This document shows positions 38,701 to 47,564 of a stretch of DNA of 64,000 bases, in pieces. Position 1 is the first letter of the stretch; every line of letters starts with the position of its first letter. Location of the stretch: assembly GCA_963932465.1 (NCBI GenBank), contig CAWVRF010001061.1:62001-126000 (forward strand), read 5' to 3'. The stretch is from Maratus speciosus. Taxonomy: Eukaryota; Arthropoda; Arachnida; Araneae; Salticidae. The translations under genes were made by a program, and so were the position numbers. The notes beneath the pieces were generated by a model that searched no databases, was not told the origin of the DNA, and saw nothing but the letters and a program-made list of their open reading frames with translations.

Positions 38701-41700
38701 GATCCAAATCAAGCTTTTCAGGTTACAAAACGTAGGTGAAATCTATTTTTTTAACGGAATTATGGCGAGGCCATATATTTGTATTAGATTTGTAGTCGAA
38801 ATTAATCTGTTTTCAGAATTTATTTCCCTTTCTTCTATTTGACGCTTGCATTCAAAAAATCATTTCTAAGTTATGTCTAATTTAAGTGCAATCGTTATAC
38901 CCACATAAATATTCTTTTATTGTTTCTGTTAAAAGCTATCATTCAGATTAAAGATTTATTTGTTATTTCTAATTTAAGCACATTTCCGTTACCCGCATAA
39001 ATATTCTTTATTGATATTTTATTTGTTAAACGCCGCTTCTTTTACAAATCTGTTTACATAATAGAAAGATCATATAGTTAATTTAAGCTTGCTGGCGTCT
39101 CGTATATGCATTAAAATACACATAAATTTCATTTTTACTTCGGCCGGTAAATAGATATTTGACATTAATTATCCTCACCGTTATACTCTATGTAAGCAAT
39201 AATAGGTTTACTTTATTATTTCACTTAGTAATTCGTTGTCAAATGTGGTTTCTGTCCTTGGCGTTTATCTAGTTCAAATTTTAATATATCTCCCAGTTTA
39301 ACGGTTATTTTGTGATTGGCGTATTGACTCAAGACAGATGTATTCTTGGCGTATTAAATTACGCAGATTGAAAGGGACTTGCTCTCTGATCTTCGTACTG
39401 TAAACAGCTAAAAATTTTTTTGCTGAGTTAGGGAGGCCACCACTGCTTTATATCTTATGCCCACTTCTGTAAAAATAAATACTTTCCCATGGAAACTGTT
39501 TTCTTCTGAATTATTGCCTGATGGATTTTTCTAGGAAACGGATCATCTCATCTGGGTTTGCATTTAGTAACATCGTCTTTCTACTCAACGATTGTGTTTA
39601 CTATCACGACCGGAGTATTAAATAAAAAATACTCCATAGTGCGATCTTTAGAAATTAAAATGTTGCAATGAAAACGAAAGCTATTGGTGAGGTATTGCCA
39701 CCGTCAATAAGATGTCAGCGTTACTCACGAATGCTTTTTCTTTACTCATGCTTTATTCTTTATAATATAGATTGAATGGATATAATAAACTGGAACAGGA
39801 ATTCTGCTTTTTCAATATTTAGTGTCGCCCCCGACGAAAAAAAATATATGTATATATAAACAGTACAAAACATATTTCAATTTTAAGACTTACAGCACAC
39901 GCTTTTATTTTTTGTAAAATGACGTCATTCGCATCCGCTTAAGAATTCCACATTTACGATCCAATCTTAAACATCTACAGTAAAGTATGCATAGGACGTC
40001 ACTATTGCGAAATAATACACAAATGCAGCAAAAGGATGCCGTCATTAAAAAAACTCGACAAAAGAAAAAAAAACCCGGCTGTCTAATGATTTATAGGCCT
40101 TCATTTGTTTGCAACATTAATATAGATACTTAAAATTAAATATAGTTTATAATAGCTCCATGTTTTAACAGAAATCATTCGTTTATATATATTTTTTCAG
40201 AATAGTACGTATAAAATTACATTTTCTTTTGGTTGTTATGAAAATAATGGCAACAAAAATACATAATTAATATTTTAATACTATTTTTCCTTAACTTTCT
40301 ATAGAAATGGAGTACTTCTGTTGCCCATATTAAGCAAATATTTCCAAAAACAAAACAAAACAAAACAAAAAAAAATTAATATTTTAAAAATAAATGGAGA
40401 TGCAGTTTTCAAACAAATTGCATTTAAAAGTACTTTTTTTCCAATACGACGGTATAAAAATTGAATATGTGCGATGCTTAGAAATTAAAAAAATTGCTAT
40501 AGAGTAATCAATCGTACTGTTTTGTTTTACGGCTGTCTTCTGTAAGGTAACGTTATTTTTTGGATACGACACAAAATAAGCTGGGAGAAAGAAACAGCAT
40601 ACCGTACCGGGGGCTAATAATAAAAAATACTATAATAAATTTATTTGAAAAGAAATGTCTATATTCACAGTTGAAATGGACCCGTTTCAGGTCCCCTTAA
40701 AGATTTTAATTGTTTTAATTCTTTATTCTATTATTTCATTTTCTCTGTAATTTTAATATGCTTTTGTAATTAATTAGTATAAATTAATTGTATAAATTAG
40801 TTATTCGTTTTAAATAAGCTGTCGCTATTTTGAAATTAGTATTTTTATTTACGATTAATGAATAATTTCTTTTAGACCTTTTGCTTAAATTACTAATCAG
40901 AATTATCCTTTCGGGTTGATTTGTCTAAACAGGGGTGTTTCAGTATTACAATCAAATCAAGGGTCAAACGCTAGATAAACTTCTAAAATTCAAAACGCGT
41001 AGTACTCGGATTGTTTTAATGATGAGCCTTACGGAACTGGTCGTTAGCTATCCTTTATCTAGTTATGAATTTATTTTCATTAAGTCTTTTATAAGCAGAA
41101 GCCCCTGCAGGATAATAAGCATAAGTTTACGGAAAAGTTGTAGCGAAAACCTTATTCAGCTAAGGTATCGTGGTTTTTTTTAAGGGCACTAGAGGGCTCG
41201 GCCCCCTACGAGCTACACTCTCCAACCCCCGTTCAGACACGGCCGTCTCTAAAAGCACGCTAATTTCATCGGCCTTAAAAAGACTTTGAAAGATTGAATT
41301 ATAATTTAAAAAATAGTGGCGATCTCCCTATAAACGGATTTCTATTCATTTCTCTTTGATTGGGGAATTTTAAGGAAAAATCAGCTGCTCTTAAAAGATA
41401 CAATAGCTGTTTTCGTCTTTGATTAAATAAAATCAGTTAAACATTTCAAAATAAGCTAATATAAAATGAATTAAGAAAAACAGAGTCTTTGTCTCCCGGT
41501 ATTTTTTAACAAAGCGAAAAGAAAGTTCTTTTAAATAAGACATTTTAAATGTATCGTTTTTAATCTGACGTAATTTTCACTAAACTTTTCTTTCTCATTT
41601 TAATATTCACGTGAAAATACTTTTGTTAGAAATGAAATATTATTTGCGCTGTACTAACGAAAATAGTTGAAATGATCGTCTCAAAATATGAAATAAATGT

Positions 41701-44700
41701 CTCGCGCAATTTTTAAATTTAAACTGTTTTGCAATATTATTTTTTGTTCATTTTACGTAATGAGTGTAATGTGACGTAAATGTAACGTAATTTCTCCTAT
41801 TTAAGACTTCTAACGCATGTTAAGGAATTTATTATTTTACAATATCCTTTCTCTTTTAAAGTTCACGTGTAAATATAGTTTTTATGAAGTAATTTTCAAT
41901 AAGTTCCTGCTTTTTATACGTAATTATTTAATTCTAATTTGAAAGTTTTTTTCTTTTTATAATAGTCACGTGTAAATTAATTTTTAATTTGAAGCAAACA
42001 TTATTGTTTGCGCTGTTTATACAGTTGGAAACAGTTTAAATTAATACCATTTTCTAAAATAAGTAAAAAACTTATCTCGAAATACTGAAAATTTGAATTT
42101 AAAATTTAAATAAAACCTCAAAAAATGAGTCAAATTAAAAAAAAATAAATGCAGTCCGCACACCGAGAAATTCTAACGTATAAAATGATCTAAAAATGAA
42201 TTAATTCCCATGTATAGTTTTTGCTCCTATAAAACTTTTTTAATGGAACAATTTTGTCCAAATTTAGCACTAAATATCTCTTTAAATAATTCTTCGATTT
42301 GAAAACTCTCTGCATTGGCATGTTTATCAAACATTTCTCGATAATACCGCTGATTTCCATATTTTTGCATGCAATATTTTTCTTAATATTAACGGAGAAA
42401 GACCTCCGATCACAAAAATCAAAACCGGCGGCGGCGACAGCGTAAGTTACTTTTTTTTTAGAATAGAGAGCTACTGCAACCTGCTTTTTATTTTCTTGCC
42501 TTAAACTTGCCGGTAACTGTCGAAAAGGGCCCTTTTCATAATCTTACAGACACAGTCCTTTGTTAACTTTCACTATAAAAGTTATGAAGTATTAAAAAAT
42601 ATACTCTGAAAACGTTAAAAGACTAATTTAAGATAATGGTTTAAAATACCTGTATAGTTTAAATAACGATATCCACAAATGGAGAATATCAGTACCATAA
42701 CACAAAAGAGAACAAGACAGAACACGGCAACGAAACTCAATTTTTTCTCTAACTTTGTGCGTCTACTCCACCATGATGAATTCCTAAAATAAAAATGAGA
42801 GATCAAAAGTTCAACAATTTTCAATTTTCAACAATTTTGAAAACAATCGATTAAAATTAAAATTATTAACTTATCTTAATAAAATATTTTTTATTTGACT
42901 TATGTGTTAAAATACCTTGTAAAAATCCGCAACCACTTTTTATTTTTGTTTGAGAATTTACAAAATTATATTGAAAATTTTGATTTTTAAAATTAACAAA
43001 TTACAGGTAAGTGATTGGATACTTTTATTTATATATATAAATAAAACTACTGTTTGGCACATAATTCGTTTCTAGGTGCGTTCGTGATTATATAAATACG
43101 TAGCCCCTATAGTCGTCGTTTGGTCCGTCCGTCTGTCTGTCTGTCCGTCCGTCCGTCCGCATATAACAGAGCAAAAACTACCCAACAAAATGGTATGGAA
43201 TTTTAAATATATAATTGTTGCAAAATTTTGTTGAGTCATTTCAAATTTTATGAAAATCGGATGTATAGATTAATTATAGGGATAGTCAAAATTTTTTCGA
43301 AACATTACGGCCAATGGGAAAAAAATATTCTAAGTGCATTTTAATGACGTTACAGCCTTTCGAACATAATGAAATTGATATGCACTGATGAAGTGCACTG
43401 AAATATGCATTAAGTACAATATGCGGTGCAAAAAAATTTATGAAATTAGTTATAGTACGAACGCACCTCTTTAGCCACGTTTGACGTGCAATTTCCAACT
43501 TAAAAATTAACATGACTGTAAATTTTAATTCACTTTTCTACATATTTCTGATTATTGTCTCTTGTTCATACGTTCATCCGGTTGATATCTACTTATTTGT
43601 TGCGCGTCGGGTTGAATTTGAATATTTCGGGTTGAGTTTTGCCTCTTGCGGGTCGGGTTCAGGTTGATCAGGTTTTACAAAAGAATCTCAAAATTATTTT
43701 TTTCTGGTAAAAAATCTGTAGGCAATAACACCTCCATAGCAGACATTTCCGAAAAGAGGACATCGCTACTTAGCGAATATTTTTCCAATTCCTAACACTT
43801 ATATATTTGTACGCCTTTACCTCTCAACAGTACACACCTCCTAATCTACACACATTTATACTGCCTGCGCAACAGTCGTGTAAACCGTGCGAGTGCCTGA
43901 TGCCCGCACCAGTTGAAGTCTTATTAGATGGTTCCGAACGTTTCTATACAATTCAAAATAACGTTAGCTTGTGTAAAATAATGATACTATTGCGCTAAAT
44001 TTGTCTTGAAATTTTCTTTCATGAAAAAAAAAAAAAAAAAAGTTAGTTTTAACTTTATTTCTTACAGCTAAAGTTGATATTAATTGCAGGGAATGTACAG
44101 ATGTGAGGATCCTGAAAGTTACCGAAAACGCAAAAATTTTTTTTTTAAATATTCTAAAGGATAACATATTTTTAGAAATTAAAAATAATTATACACATTA
44201 CATGTGAAAGAATTTGTATATTTTTTTCGTACATTTTATACTCTATATTATAAATCATTCAATGTTACATACGATTTTTAAAAATGATTTATATTAGTCG
44301 AATCAGTCAGTCAGAGACTTTGGGCTCCGCTAAGTGATCTGCCAGGGGTCCCGTGTGACATTGCGCCGGTCCTACACACGTAATATGTCTGGATGTGCAG
44401 AAATAATTTGAAATATGATACATGTTTTTGTGTGTATAAAAAACAAAATGTTGGTAATATTTTTCATATTTCGAGAGAAGAAAAAGGTTTCTTAACTGTA
44501 TCGCAAAGAAAGAATAATCTATGATTACATTTCCTATATACATTTTATTTGTCATACAGTAAATTGAATTGAACAGTAAATTGTTATTCAAATATGTATT
44601 TATTTTCATCTGAAACATAGTTCTGCTCAAACTTTTTGCAAAAATTACAAAATCCTGACTTTACAAAAACCTAAGTCTGACCTTGCAATAAACACTCTAG

Positions 44701-47564
44701 GGTGAACTCTACCCGCAGAAAGAAAAGTAAAGTCGCCTCGATCCGAAAAAAAGATAATTAGGGACAACCCGCCCTGATGCAAAACTATATTCAACGATCC
44801 TAAGGTGTCCGTTATTCACAGGTTTTAAGGGGTCTCAGGATTCTTAAAAATGGAAAAAATAAATAACAATTTGGAAATTGCTCGTCAAACGTGGCAAATG
44901 AGGTGCGTTCGTACTATAACTAGTTTTATAATTATTTTTTGTATCCCATATTGTACTGAATGTATATATAAATATTGTAACTAAAATGAAAATTTTGGTG
45001 CCTACTTATACTTCAGATTATAATAATTAACCCGAACCTAAATAAATTTGTATTCAAAGCATTTTTATATTTTTAATACAAAGTTGTATTTAGCTAATAC
45101 AAAATTTTGAAAATTTCAACAGTATAATCACCTAAAAAAATATTTTTTTGAACAGTAAAAAGGAAATTTTAGGTTCAGTTTATACCGACTAACATGAAAC
45201 ATGTTTTGAAAAGATCATGAAAAAATATTCAGAAGTTTTTGAGATATCGTGCGCGTTATGCCCCAAAACGTCATTTGGAGAAAAATGACTTCAAAATTTC
45301 GGAAACGTCGCTATATCTATTGAGAAGCTATAATTCTAAAAGCTATAATTTCTGTTCCATTGGAAATTTCAAGGAAACAATTAGATCAAAATGTTCAGAC
45401 AATATAGGAGTTTAACATCTAAAAAAATTTTAAATTTCGAAAATTTTGAAGCTTTAAGAGTCCTGATAAGAGTCCTTAATATATTTGAATATTAAAGAAT
45501 ATTGATGTGTCCATTTTTCTCTTTAGAAGATAAAATTGATATTAATTATAAAACATATAATTGTAGCGTAATTTTCATAATTGCATTAAAACATGAATTA
45601 ATTTCCTTCTAATGTGGCTTTGAGACGGGTTGCAGGTTGAAGTATTTACTGTCCGTTTTTTTTTCTCGTGTTGATATATGTCGGGTTCGTGTCGGGTTGT
45701 GGGTCGAGGAAAATTATTTTGTTTATCCGGGTTGGTGAAATATTTTTTGTCGGGTTCTGGTCGGGTTTTGTGTTAACTTTAATTGGAGTTTTCGGAAACC
45801 CGTGCAGGATTCTTCTGCAGATCTATTGTCAACGACACTAACTCAAAAAGTGAAGACAAACGTTTGTGGTATTGCTACATTTAATTAAATCTATCCAGAG
45901 TTGGGAAAATTTGTAATTATCTGAAATGTGATTACAGTATAATTGTATGTAATTAATTATAGTTAAAATTACTTGCCGCAAAAAATTCTTGCAACCCCCC
46001 CCCCCCCCCCACTCCCATTATATGACAAAATTTCTGCGTTTGAATGTGTATAACTATAATCAATTACATGCAATTAACTTGTAATTGCATTGCGGATAAT
46101 TGAGATTACAAACTTTCCCAATTCTGAATCTATCCACCCGTTTCCATTTTATTAGGGGATAAAAAATCTTACAATGTTCACGGTCAAAAATAATTATCCC
46201 CATTTCTTCGTGCAGTCGGATAAAAAAAAATATGAAAAATTGCCAATTTAATAAGATATTTTTCTTAGAATTATAATTTAATTTCACATGAGCTACTGAA
46301 ATATTTCTAGAACGTATTCAGCTTATGCGAAGAAATGAATACACAAAATCAAGCATTAAATGGCAATTGATAAGAAAAAGTTACGCTAAGTAAAATGTTA
46401 AAGCAGTTAGCAGTAGCTACCCAATGAAAACTTAAAGGTTCATTTAATTCAAAGGAAAGTATTTGGGACCAATAAAACTTTAAAAGGGGTCTTGCTATAT
46501 TTAAGTAAAAGTATTAAAAAAATTGAGTATATAATATATTAAAATGTTTTAAAAATGACTTAACATAAATTTTGATACTGCTCTGAAATAATTTAGCTAA
46601 AAAAAGATTGTTAAAGCTATTAAACTTGACTAGATTAATTTAACTTTTTGTGTGATCTTTAAAAAAATATGTTTTTATGCAAAATAATAAAAATATCAAT
46701 AATAATAATAATAATATTATTAAAAATAAAACCAGGTAAGTTCCTATATGTGTTACCAACAGATGGATTCCACTCTTCAAAATTTAAAATACTAATTTAA
46801 AATAAAAATCCCCCCCCCCCACACACACATCTCCTAAAAAACATTTTTAGGCATCTTGAAGCATAAAACAACATAATTTTATACAAAAAATATATTTACA
46901 AAAAAATAGCCTATATATCCTCACAGGGTGTTAATTGTGTGTTAACTTACTAAATAGCAGTACAACGAGACGCTTATGCTAGTAAAATCGCCGTGCAACT
47001 CGCATCCTAAGACATCTACTACAACCAAGAAATAATACAATTATAGAAAATTTCGATTACACAATTAGCGAGAAAACGAGACTTCAGGCGTTCAGCGGCC
47101 CTGAAAAATGTACTTTTATTCTAAAAAAAATATATAAAAATAAGCAATTTCAGGACATCAATGCATGAAATAGTGTTTAATGCTTAACACAATTTAACAC
47201 TTTCTAAAAGTTATATTCCCTGAATCTTTCAAAAATTTTATAAGCTCATAAATATATATAACTTAAAATAATTAAATTACGGTTTCTAGGATATCAGATA
47301 ATTATATAAGGTGAGATTAAAACAAAAATATGACATTTGCATCTCACATTGAGGCCCTTGATCTGCAGATTTAATAGTTCTTTCTAAAAATAAAATTAAA
47401 AAATTATATACATTCATGACGACGGAAAATTAAAAGATAAAGAATTAAAGATCATCGGATATTATAGTTCTAATGATTCTCAAAAGTAAATGTATAATAA
47501 CTTACTGTATTGTTAGTTGTTTCGATGAATCGAATGCTTCGATATTGCTTTTGTTTGCCGGCAT
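14030..47564 (-). CDS. Neprilysin-like M13 zinc metallopeptidase, 5' part (six exons, incomplete)
   Basis: Joined exons are 47564-47506, 42783-42650, 32157-32107, 26854-26693, 20898-20815 and 14241-14030. Every junction has AG/GT borders and phases agree (2,1,1,1,1,0), giving 234 residues with no stop. Residues 1-34 are cytosolic, about 35-56 form one hydrophobic segment (type II anchor), and 73-234 are the start of the M13 ectodomain. Diagnostic stretches are [34 protein letters not shown], a LYNSCMD block and [10 protein letters not shown]13 proteins (neprilysin/ECE) are usually about 750 residues and cleave small peptides outside the cell, so roughly the first third is present. The zinc-binding HExxH part was not found below 14 kb and probably lies outside the window. 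The exact subfamily is not decidable. Confidence 0.93.
14375..14870 (+). mobile_element. Dispersed repeat (GTCGTCGTCTGGTCC family), copy 1
   Basis: Contains CCATAGTCGTCGTCTGGTCC, GTCCGTCTGTCCGCATATAA and AAACTACCC. It ends near CAACAGCTATTGCACC and AACGCACCTCATTTGCCACG. The same order of motifs recurs at 43073-43475 and, inverted, at 48995-49425. A (TA)n tract at 14684-14718 interrupts it. No coding capacity. Confidence 0.7.
14871..17436. other. Intron 5 sequence, little recognisable
   Basis: No exon fitting the M13 phases was found. A poly-A run lies at about 17098-17123. At about 17140-17305 repeated GTATTAAGCGGGATCGCG phrases end in TTAACCAGGTCCAACTG then TA, like the terminus of a pogo/Tigger-type element; the opposite end was not identified. 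Confidence 0.45.
17906..18795 (+). pseudogene. Mariner transposase remnant, catalytic core missing
   Basis: The N-terminal helix-turn-helix region reads [20 protein letters not shown] then an in-frame stop, [14 protein letters not shown] and a further degraded part. The C-terminal tail resumes at about 18636 with [33 protein letters not shown] and [10 protein letters not shown] before a stop. These are the two ends of a mariner/SETMAR-like transposase. The DD(D/E) core is absent, and a 402-bp MITE sits at the join. Not functional. Confidence 0.75.
18230..18631. mobile_element. MITE with TTAA target duplication, nested in the mariner
   Basis: TTAA lies at 18226-18229 and 18632-18635. The inverted ends share CCGCTGCACTGAAACTCCCC and GATCGCGAAATC, and inner arms share AGTAGATGTCAGATG/CATCTGACATCTACT. 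TTAA duplication is the piggyBac signature, so this is a candidate piggyBac-type MITE. Confidence 0.85.
19649..20668. mobile_element. 1.0-kb TIR element (CAGGGTGTCC... ends), TA-flanked
   Basis: TA lies at 19647-19648 and 20669-20670. About 90-bp inverted ends share GTGTCCAATAGCTAATTC-like and ACAAAATGTTTT sequence with about 75% similarity. No transposase recognised; a Tc1/mariner-type non-autonomous element is the simplest reading. Confidence 0.75.
20815..20898 (-). CDS. M13 peptidase exon 5
   Basis: The acceptor is CACTTTCTAG and the donor GTAAGC; the exon is 84 bp. In phase it reads [20 protein letters not shown] then LYNSCMDL. This matches the segment in M13 peptidases where a Cys follows a helix ending in LY-x-S-C-M. 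Confidence 0.9.
21172..21450 (+). mobile_element. tRNA-derived SINE
   Basis: The head GTAGCGTAGTGGTCAGCACG (A-box-like) and GCGAGTTCTGCTCCC (decayed B box) is followed by a central CCTTTCATCCCTTCGG then GTCGATAAAATGAGTACCA, and a T-rich tail. From memory, that central motif resembles a conserved SINE core seen across invertebrates; not checked. It lies in intron 4 near exon 5. Confidence 0.75.
22306..23705 (-). mobile_element. Tc1-like transposon, 1400 bp, with 28-bp TIRs
   Basis: TA lies at 22304-22305 and 23706-23707. TIRs begin CACTGCTGGCAATTAAAATT and the inverse of the right end is CACTGCTGGCCATTAAAATT (27 of 28 positions agree). It encodes a DD34E transposase on the minus strand. Confidence 0.95.
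22532..23455 (-). pseudogene. Tc1 DD34E transposase, frameshifted and with two stops
   Basis: The N-terminal HTH ([20 protein letters not shown]) is in one frame. About 23370 the homology moves to another frame ([11 protein letters not shown]), which then runs through [37 protein letters not shown] and [13 protein letters not shown]. Exactly 34 residues separate the second Asp and the Glu. After PIENICS there is a TGA and then a TAG, while C-terminal homology ([20 protein letters not shown]) continues. The catalytic triad is intact but the gene is dead. Positive-strand open frames here are antisense shadows. Confidence 0.93.
23985..25678. mobile_element. 1.7-kb TIR element rich in GGGTTGACC motifs
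   Basis: The left end is GGGGAGACTAAGGAGGGTTG, and the inverse of the right end is GGGGAGACTAGGGTGGGTTG; both are preceded by TATA/TA. The motif TTGACCCAC(T) or its inverse recurs within a few hundred bases of each end (24001, 24031, 24211, 24234, 25275, 25639), like subterminal transposase-binding sites. It carries one minus-strand frame (next entry). Confidence 0.8.
24399..24812 (-). pseudogene. Possible pogo-type HTH protein fragment
   Basis: A 137-residue open frame contains [20 protein letters not shown], which looks like the helix-turn-helix at the start of pogo/Tigger (CENP-B-like) transposases. Nothing resembling a DDE domain follows. It lies inside the GGGTTGACC element and is probably a residue of its transposase. 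The family assignment is by pattern only. Confidence 0.45.
25681..26715. repeat. Direct duplication of the sequence around exon 4's splice donor
   Basis: 25681-25790 and 26608-26715 share TATTTATGTTTACTGTTTAA, AGCA(C/T)AAAAGTAAA, GGTTTCATYTATGA and CTTTTATTATTATAAAAA, in the same order with small indels. The second copy includes the last bases and donor of M13 exon 4; the first copy is non-coding. Confidence 0.85.
26463..26605. repeat. Imperfect tandem duplication of about 75-85 bp
   Basis: CATATTTTTCATTCCAC and CGACTCGCAYCAATGYCTAC occur twice (from 26476 and from 26561). Located in intron 4 just downstream of exon 4. Confidence 0.8.
26693..26854 (-). CDS. M13 peptidase exon 4 ([14 protein letters not shown] block)
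   Basis: The 162-bp exon follows CATTTCAG. It encodes [20 protein letters not shown], then [17 protein letters not shown] and a tail of FFIIIK, and ends at the donor [25 protein letters not shown] is the most recognisable N-terminal M13 signature. The GTACCT donor is weaker than GTAAGT, but phase and length agree with the family. A decayed duplicate of the exon's last bases and donor region lies about 920 bp downstream (25681-25790). Confidence 0.92.
27307..28099. mobile_element. TIR element with GTTGCCAGT ends, carrying an ORF and an inner palindrome
   Basis: The left end CACTGTTGCCAGTCTG, TTTTTTGATTGTCACCAC and ATGGACCC are mirrored on the right (inverse: CAGCGTTGCCAGTTCGC, TTTCTTGATTGTCACCAT, ATGGACCC). 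Arm similarity continues to ACTCAACTCCGCGTAT. Inside is a second, independent palindrome at 27746-27884 (GGTGGCTGGCCGCTATCAAC mirrored by GATAGTGACGAGCCACC). A clear target duplication was not identified. Confidence 0.75.
27405..27743 (-). CDS. Unrecognised 112-codon ORF inside a TIR element
   Basis: Starts at ATG 27743, just outside the inner palindrome. It begins [20 protein letters not shown] and continues with balanced, non-repetitive composition through [20 protein letters not shown] to about EINRFQG; the last 35 residues run into low-complexity and TIR sequence. The first 77 residues look like genuine protein (amphipathic, Cys and charged residues spread evenly). I do not recognise the family. 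It could be a host exon captured by the element or part of its own protein. No splice sites were assigned. Confidence 0.4.
   Translation of the reverse strand: MSKPTNWIRTIPESSECMRDALCRQNGLQYEARYRSNLSAQTTQARGTRTELMELGELFKVTRNCLGQIVTEINRFQGYIFNFMPNHHISSLSFSELCGLFESNFWLIRGVE
28740..28916. mobile_element. 177-bp palindromic MITE, copy 1
   Basis: Arms begin GCTAACGAGAAAGACAGGCT and GCTAACGAAAAAGCAGGCTA and share ACCGCGGTGCAT, ACGTATCTTTTTTAC and GATGCTC. Nearly the whole element folds on itself. No coding potential. Confidence 0.88.
29068..30225. mobile_element. Fold-back Tc1 derivative: two inverted copies of the 5' half
   Basis: TA lies on both sides (29066-29067, 30226-30227). Both ends read CACTGACGG... 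or its near match, with CCCAACACCAAGAAAGACTT. The left arm 29068-29503 and right arm 29784-30225 are inverted copies that both include the transposase N-terminal region. Only the left arm continues (29504-29760) further into the gene. There is no catalytic domain. Confidence 0.9.
29307..29675 (+). pseudogene. Tc1 transposase N-terminal (HTH) fragment
   Basis: [10 protein letters not shown] is followed by a TAA, then [40 protein letters not shown] and [18 protein letters not shown]: the paired-type DNA-binding region of Tc1 transposases. The frame ends at RRPVA; weaker homology follows in shifted frames to about 29765, where the inverted copy begins. The opposite arm carries the same N-terminal part on the minus strand (about 29784-29990), without the early stop. 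Confidence 0.85.
30262..32106. other. Intron 3 sequence with a tRNA-like remnant
   Basis: No exon found apart from the one bounding it. At about 31040-31115 (+), GATGGCTCAGTGGTAGCGCA and CCTGGTTCGAAGATAGG look like the A and B boxes of a tRNA or SINE head, without a good acceptor stem. 31220-31560 is rich in GAAATTT/AAATTTC phrases. Confidence 0.5.
31040..31115 (+). pseudogene. tRNA-like sequence (SINE head or tRNA pseudogene)
   Basis: TGGCTCAGTGGTAGCGC (A box) and GGTTCGAAGAT (B box) have normal spacing for a tRNA. The flanking acceptor bases do not pair convincingly. Confidence 0.5.
32107..32157 (-). CDS. M13 peptidase exon 3 (51-bp microexon, first ectodomain cysteines)
   Basis: The acceptor is GAAATAG and the donor GTAAGT. 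In phase with its neighbours it encodes [17 protein letters not shown], the usual start of the M13 N domain (two cysteines four residues apart after the stalk). It is too short for ORF-length gene finding and was identified by junction phase and family motif. The next exon supplies [11 protein letters not shown]. Confidence 0.88.
32680..32905 (-). mobile_element. tRNA-derived SINE, minus strand
   Basis: On the minus strand, CCCCACCAGTGGCCGACAGG is followed by GCTGGGTTCGATCCCAATCG (strong B box), then CGTCGGCCTAATCG and a body ending near ATCCCTCGAGCAG. Much more GC-rich than its surroundings. Located in intron 2. Confidence 0.75.
34272..35127 (+). pseudogene. Tc1 transposase, degraded
   Basis: The first piece (34272-34682) carries [36 protein letters not shown] and VLFTNEFQF, where the first catalytic Asp (normally FTDES) is Asn. 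It ends in an in-frame TGA. After a frameshift near 34735 a second frame gives [10 protein letters not shown] and [10 protein letters not shown], with 34 residues between Asp and Glu. The upstream HTH (34200-34270) is also decayed. Not functional. Confidence 0.9.
35303..35502. mobile_element. 200-bp near-perfect palindromic MITE
   Basis: TA lies at 35301-35302 and 35503-35504. Arms begin CACTGTTAAAAATTTGCAGC and share ATTCTGGCAGGTCATT. The inner halves are also complementary (GACCAT...ATGGTC type), leaving only a few unpaired central bases. Inserted inside the dead Tc1 element. Confidence 0.92.
35826..37528. mobile_element. 1.7-kb TIR element (TGTAAAAGCCCGAA ends)
   Basis: The left end is ACTGTAAAAGCCCGAAATCT then GGTAAATC. 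The inverse of the right end is ACCTGTAAAAGCCCGAAGTT then TGGTAAATCCTAG. The GATTTACC/CGGGCTTTTA motifs repeat near both ends. Internally, two GCCACAxATxTGGxCGTTA phrases occur (36092, 36469). No coding region. The exact boundaries are uncertain by a few bases. Confidence 0.7.
37331..37395. repeat. Strong hairpin inside the 35.8-37.5-kb element
   Basis: ACCATTTCCGTAAATG is followed by a nine-base loop and CATTTACGGAAATGGT. The stem extends outwards through AGCATAT/ATATGCT with three mismatches, about 28 bp in all. Confidence 0.85.
37571..38697. repeat. 271-bp tandem array, four units, each containing a hairpin MITE
   Basis: GTGGGAAATAAATACATAAA recurs at 37571, 37842, 38113 and 38384, exactly 271 bp apart, with very few differences. 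Each unit contains an inverted repeat: GGACGTCTTTTTGCA(C/T)GC and CCTTACGTATTATCCCTACA, then its inverse. The outer left copy (about 37671) and the final right end (38697) form the widest inverted pair, beginning AGGCTAATGTCAGA. Confidence 0.95.
38700..41188. other. Intron 2 sequence with diverged Helitron-family fragments
   Basis: 39640-39760 (GCGATCTTTAGAAATTAAAA, TTGCCACCGTCAATAAGATG) and 40390-40510 (AAAAGTACTTTTTTTCCAAT, GTGCGATGCTTAGAAATTAA) are diverged relatives of the Helitron units at 10.9-13.95 kb. No exon or transposase found. Confidence 0.5.
41189..42475 (-). mobile_element. Helitron-like repeat, copy 2
   Basis: The minus-strand 3' end is CTAG at 41192-41189 with the GTAGCTCGTAGGGGGC hairpin region next to it. 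The body matches 2060-3550 (GTTTTCGTCTTTGATTAAAT, CAATATTTTTCTTAATATTA, AACCGGCGGCGGCGACAGCG) but lacks the 400-bp extra block of that copy. Non-coding. Confidence 0.65.
42650..42783 (-). CDS. M13 peptidase exon 2 (membrane anchor)
   Basis: This 134-bp exon follows a TTTTATTTTAG acceptor and ends before GTATTT. It encodes [14 protein letters not shown], a basic juxtamembrane stretch, then about 22 hydrophobic residues ([20 protein letters not shown]), then GYRYLNYT. Positive charges before the segment predict an N-in, C-out type II protein, as in neprilysin. The segment contains three cysteines. Confidence 0.85.
43073..43475 (+). mobile_element. Dispersed repeat (GTCGTCGTTTGGTCC family), copy 2
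   Basis: Begins AGGTGCGTTCGTGATTATAT and ends near TAGTACGAACGCACCT, so the termini are inverted repeats of about 12 bp. Contains GTCCGTCCG repeats and AAACTACCC. Adjacent (GTCT/GTCC)n looks microsatellite-like. Confidence 0.7.
43476..47505. other. Intron 1 sequence, mostly unrecognised
   Basis: GGGTT-rich stretches occur at 43605-43670 and 45615-45780. A fragment at 44880-44935 (CGTCAAACGTGGCAAATGAG, GGTGCGTTCGTACTATAACT) matches the end of the GTCGTCG repeat family. There is a poly-C run at 45995-46010 and an AATAAT run near 46698. No exon or complete element found. Confidence 0.45.
47506..47564 (-). CDS. M13 peptidase exon 1 (start codon, cytosolic tail)
   Basis: The ATG at 47564-47562 has an A-rich context (GAAAACATG). 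The exon encodes 19 residues starting [14 protein letters not shown] and ends in phase 2 before a consensus GTAAGT donor. It was chosen because its phase and donor fit the membrane-anchor exon exactly (CA|G gives Gln before NSSWWSRR). No competing upstream exon was recognised. The 5' UTR and promoter lie above 47564 but their limits cannot be read. Confidence 0.8.

Noticed and set aside
43605..45780. GGGTT-rich stretches as interstitial telomere repeats
   Set aside because: The motif is degenerate (CGGGTT, TCGGGTT and similar) and not a regular TTAGG or TTAGGG run.
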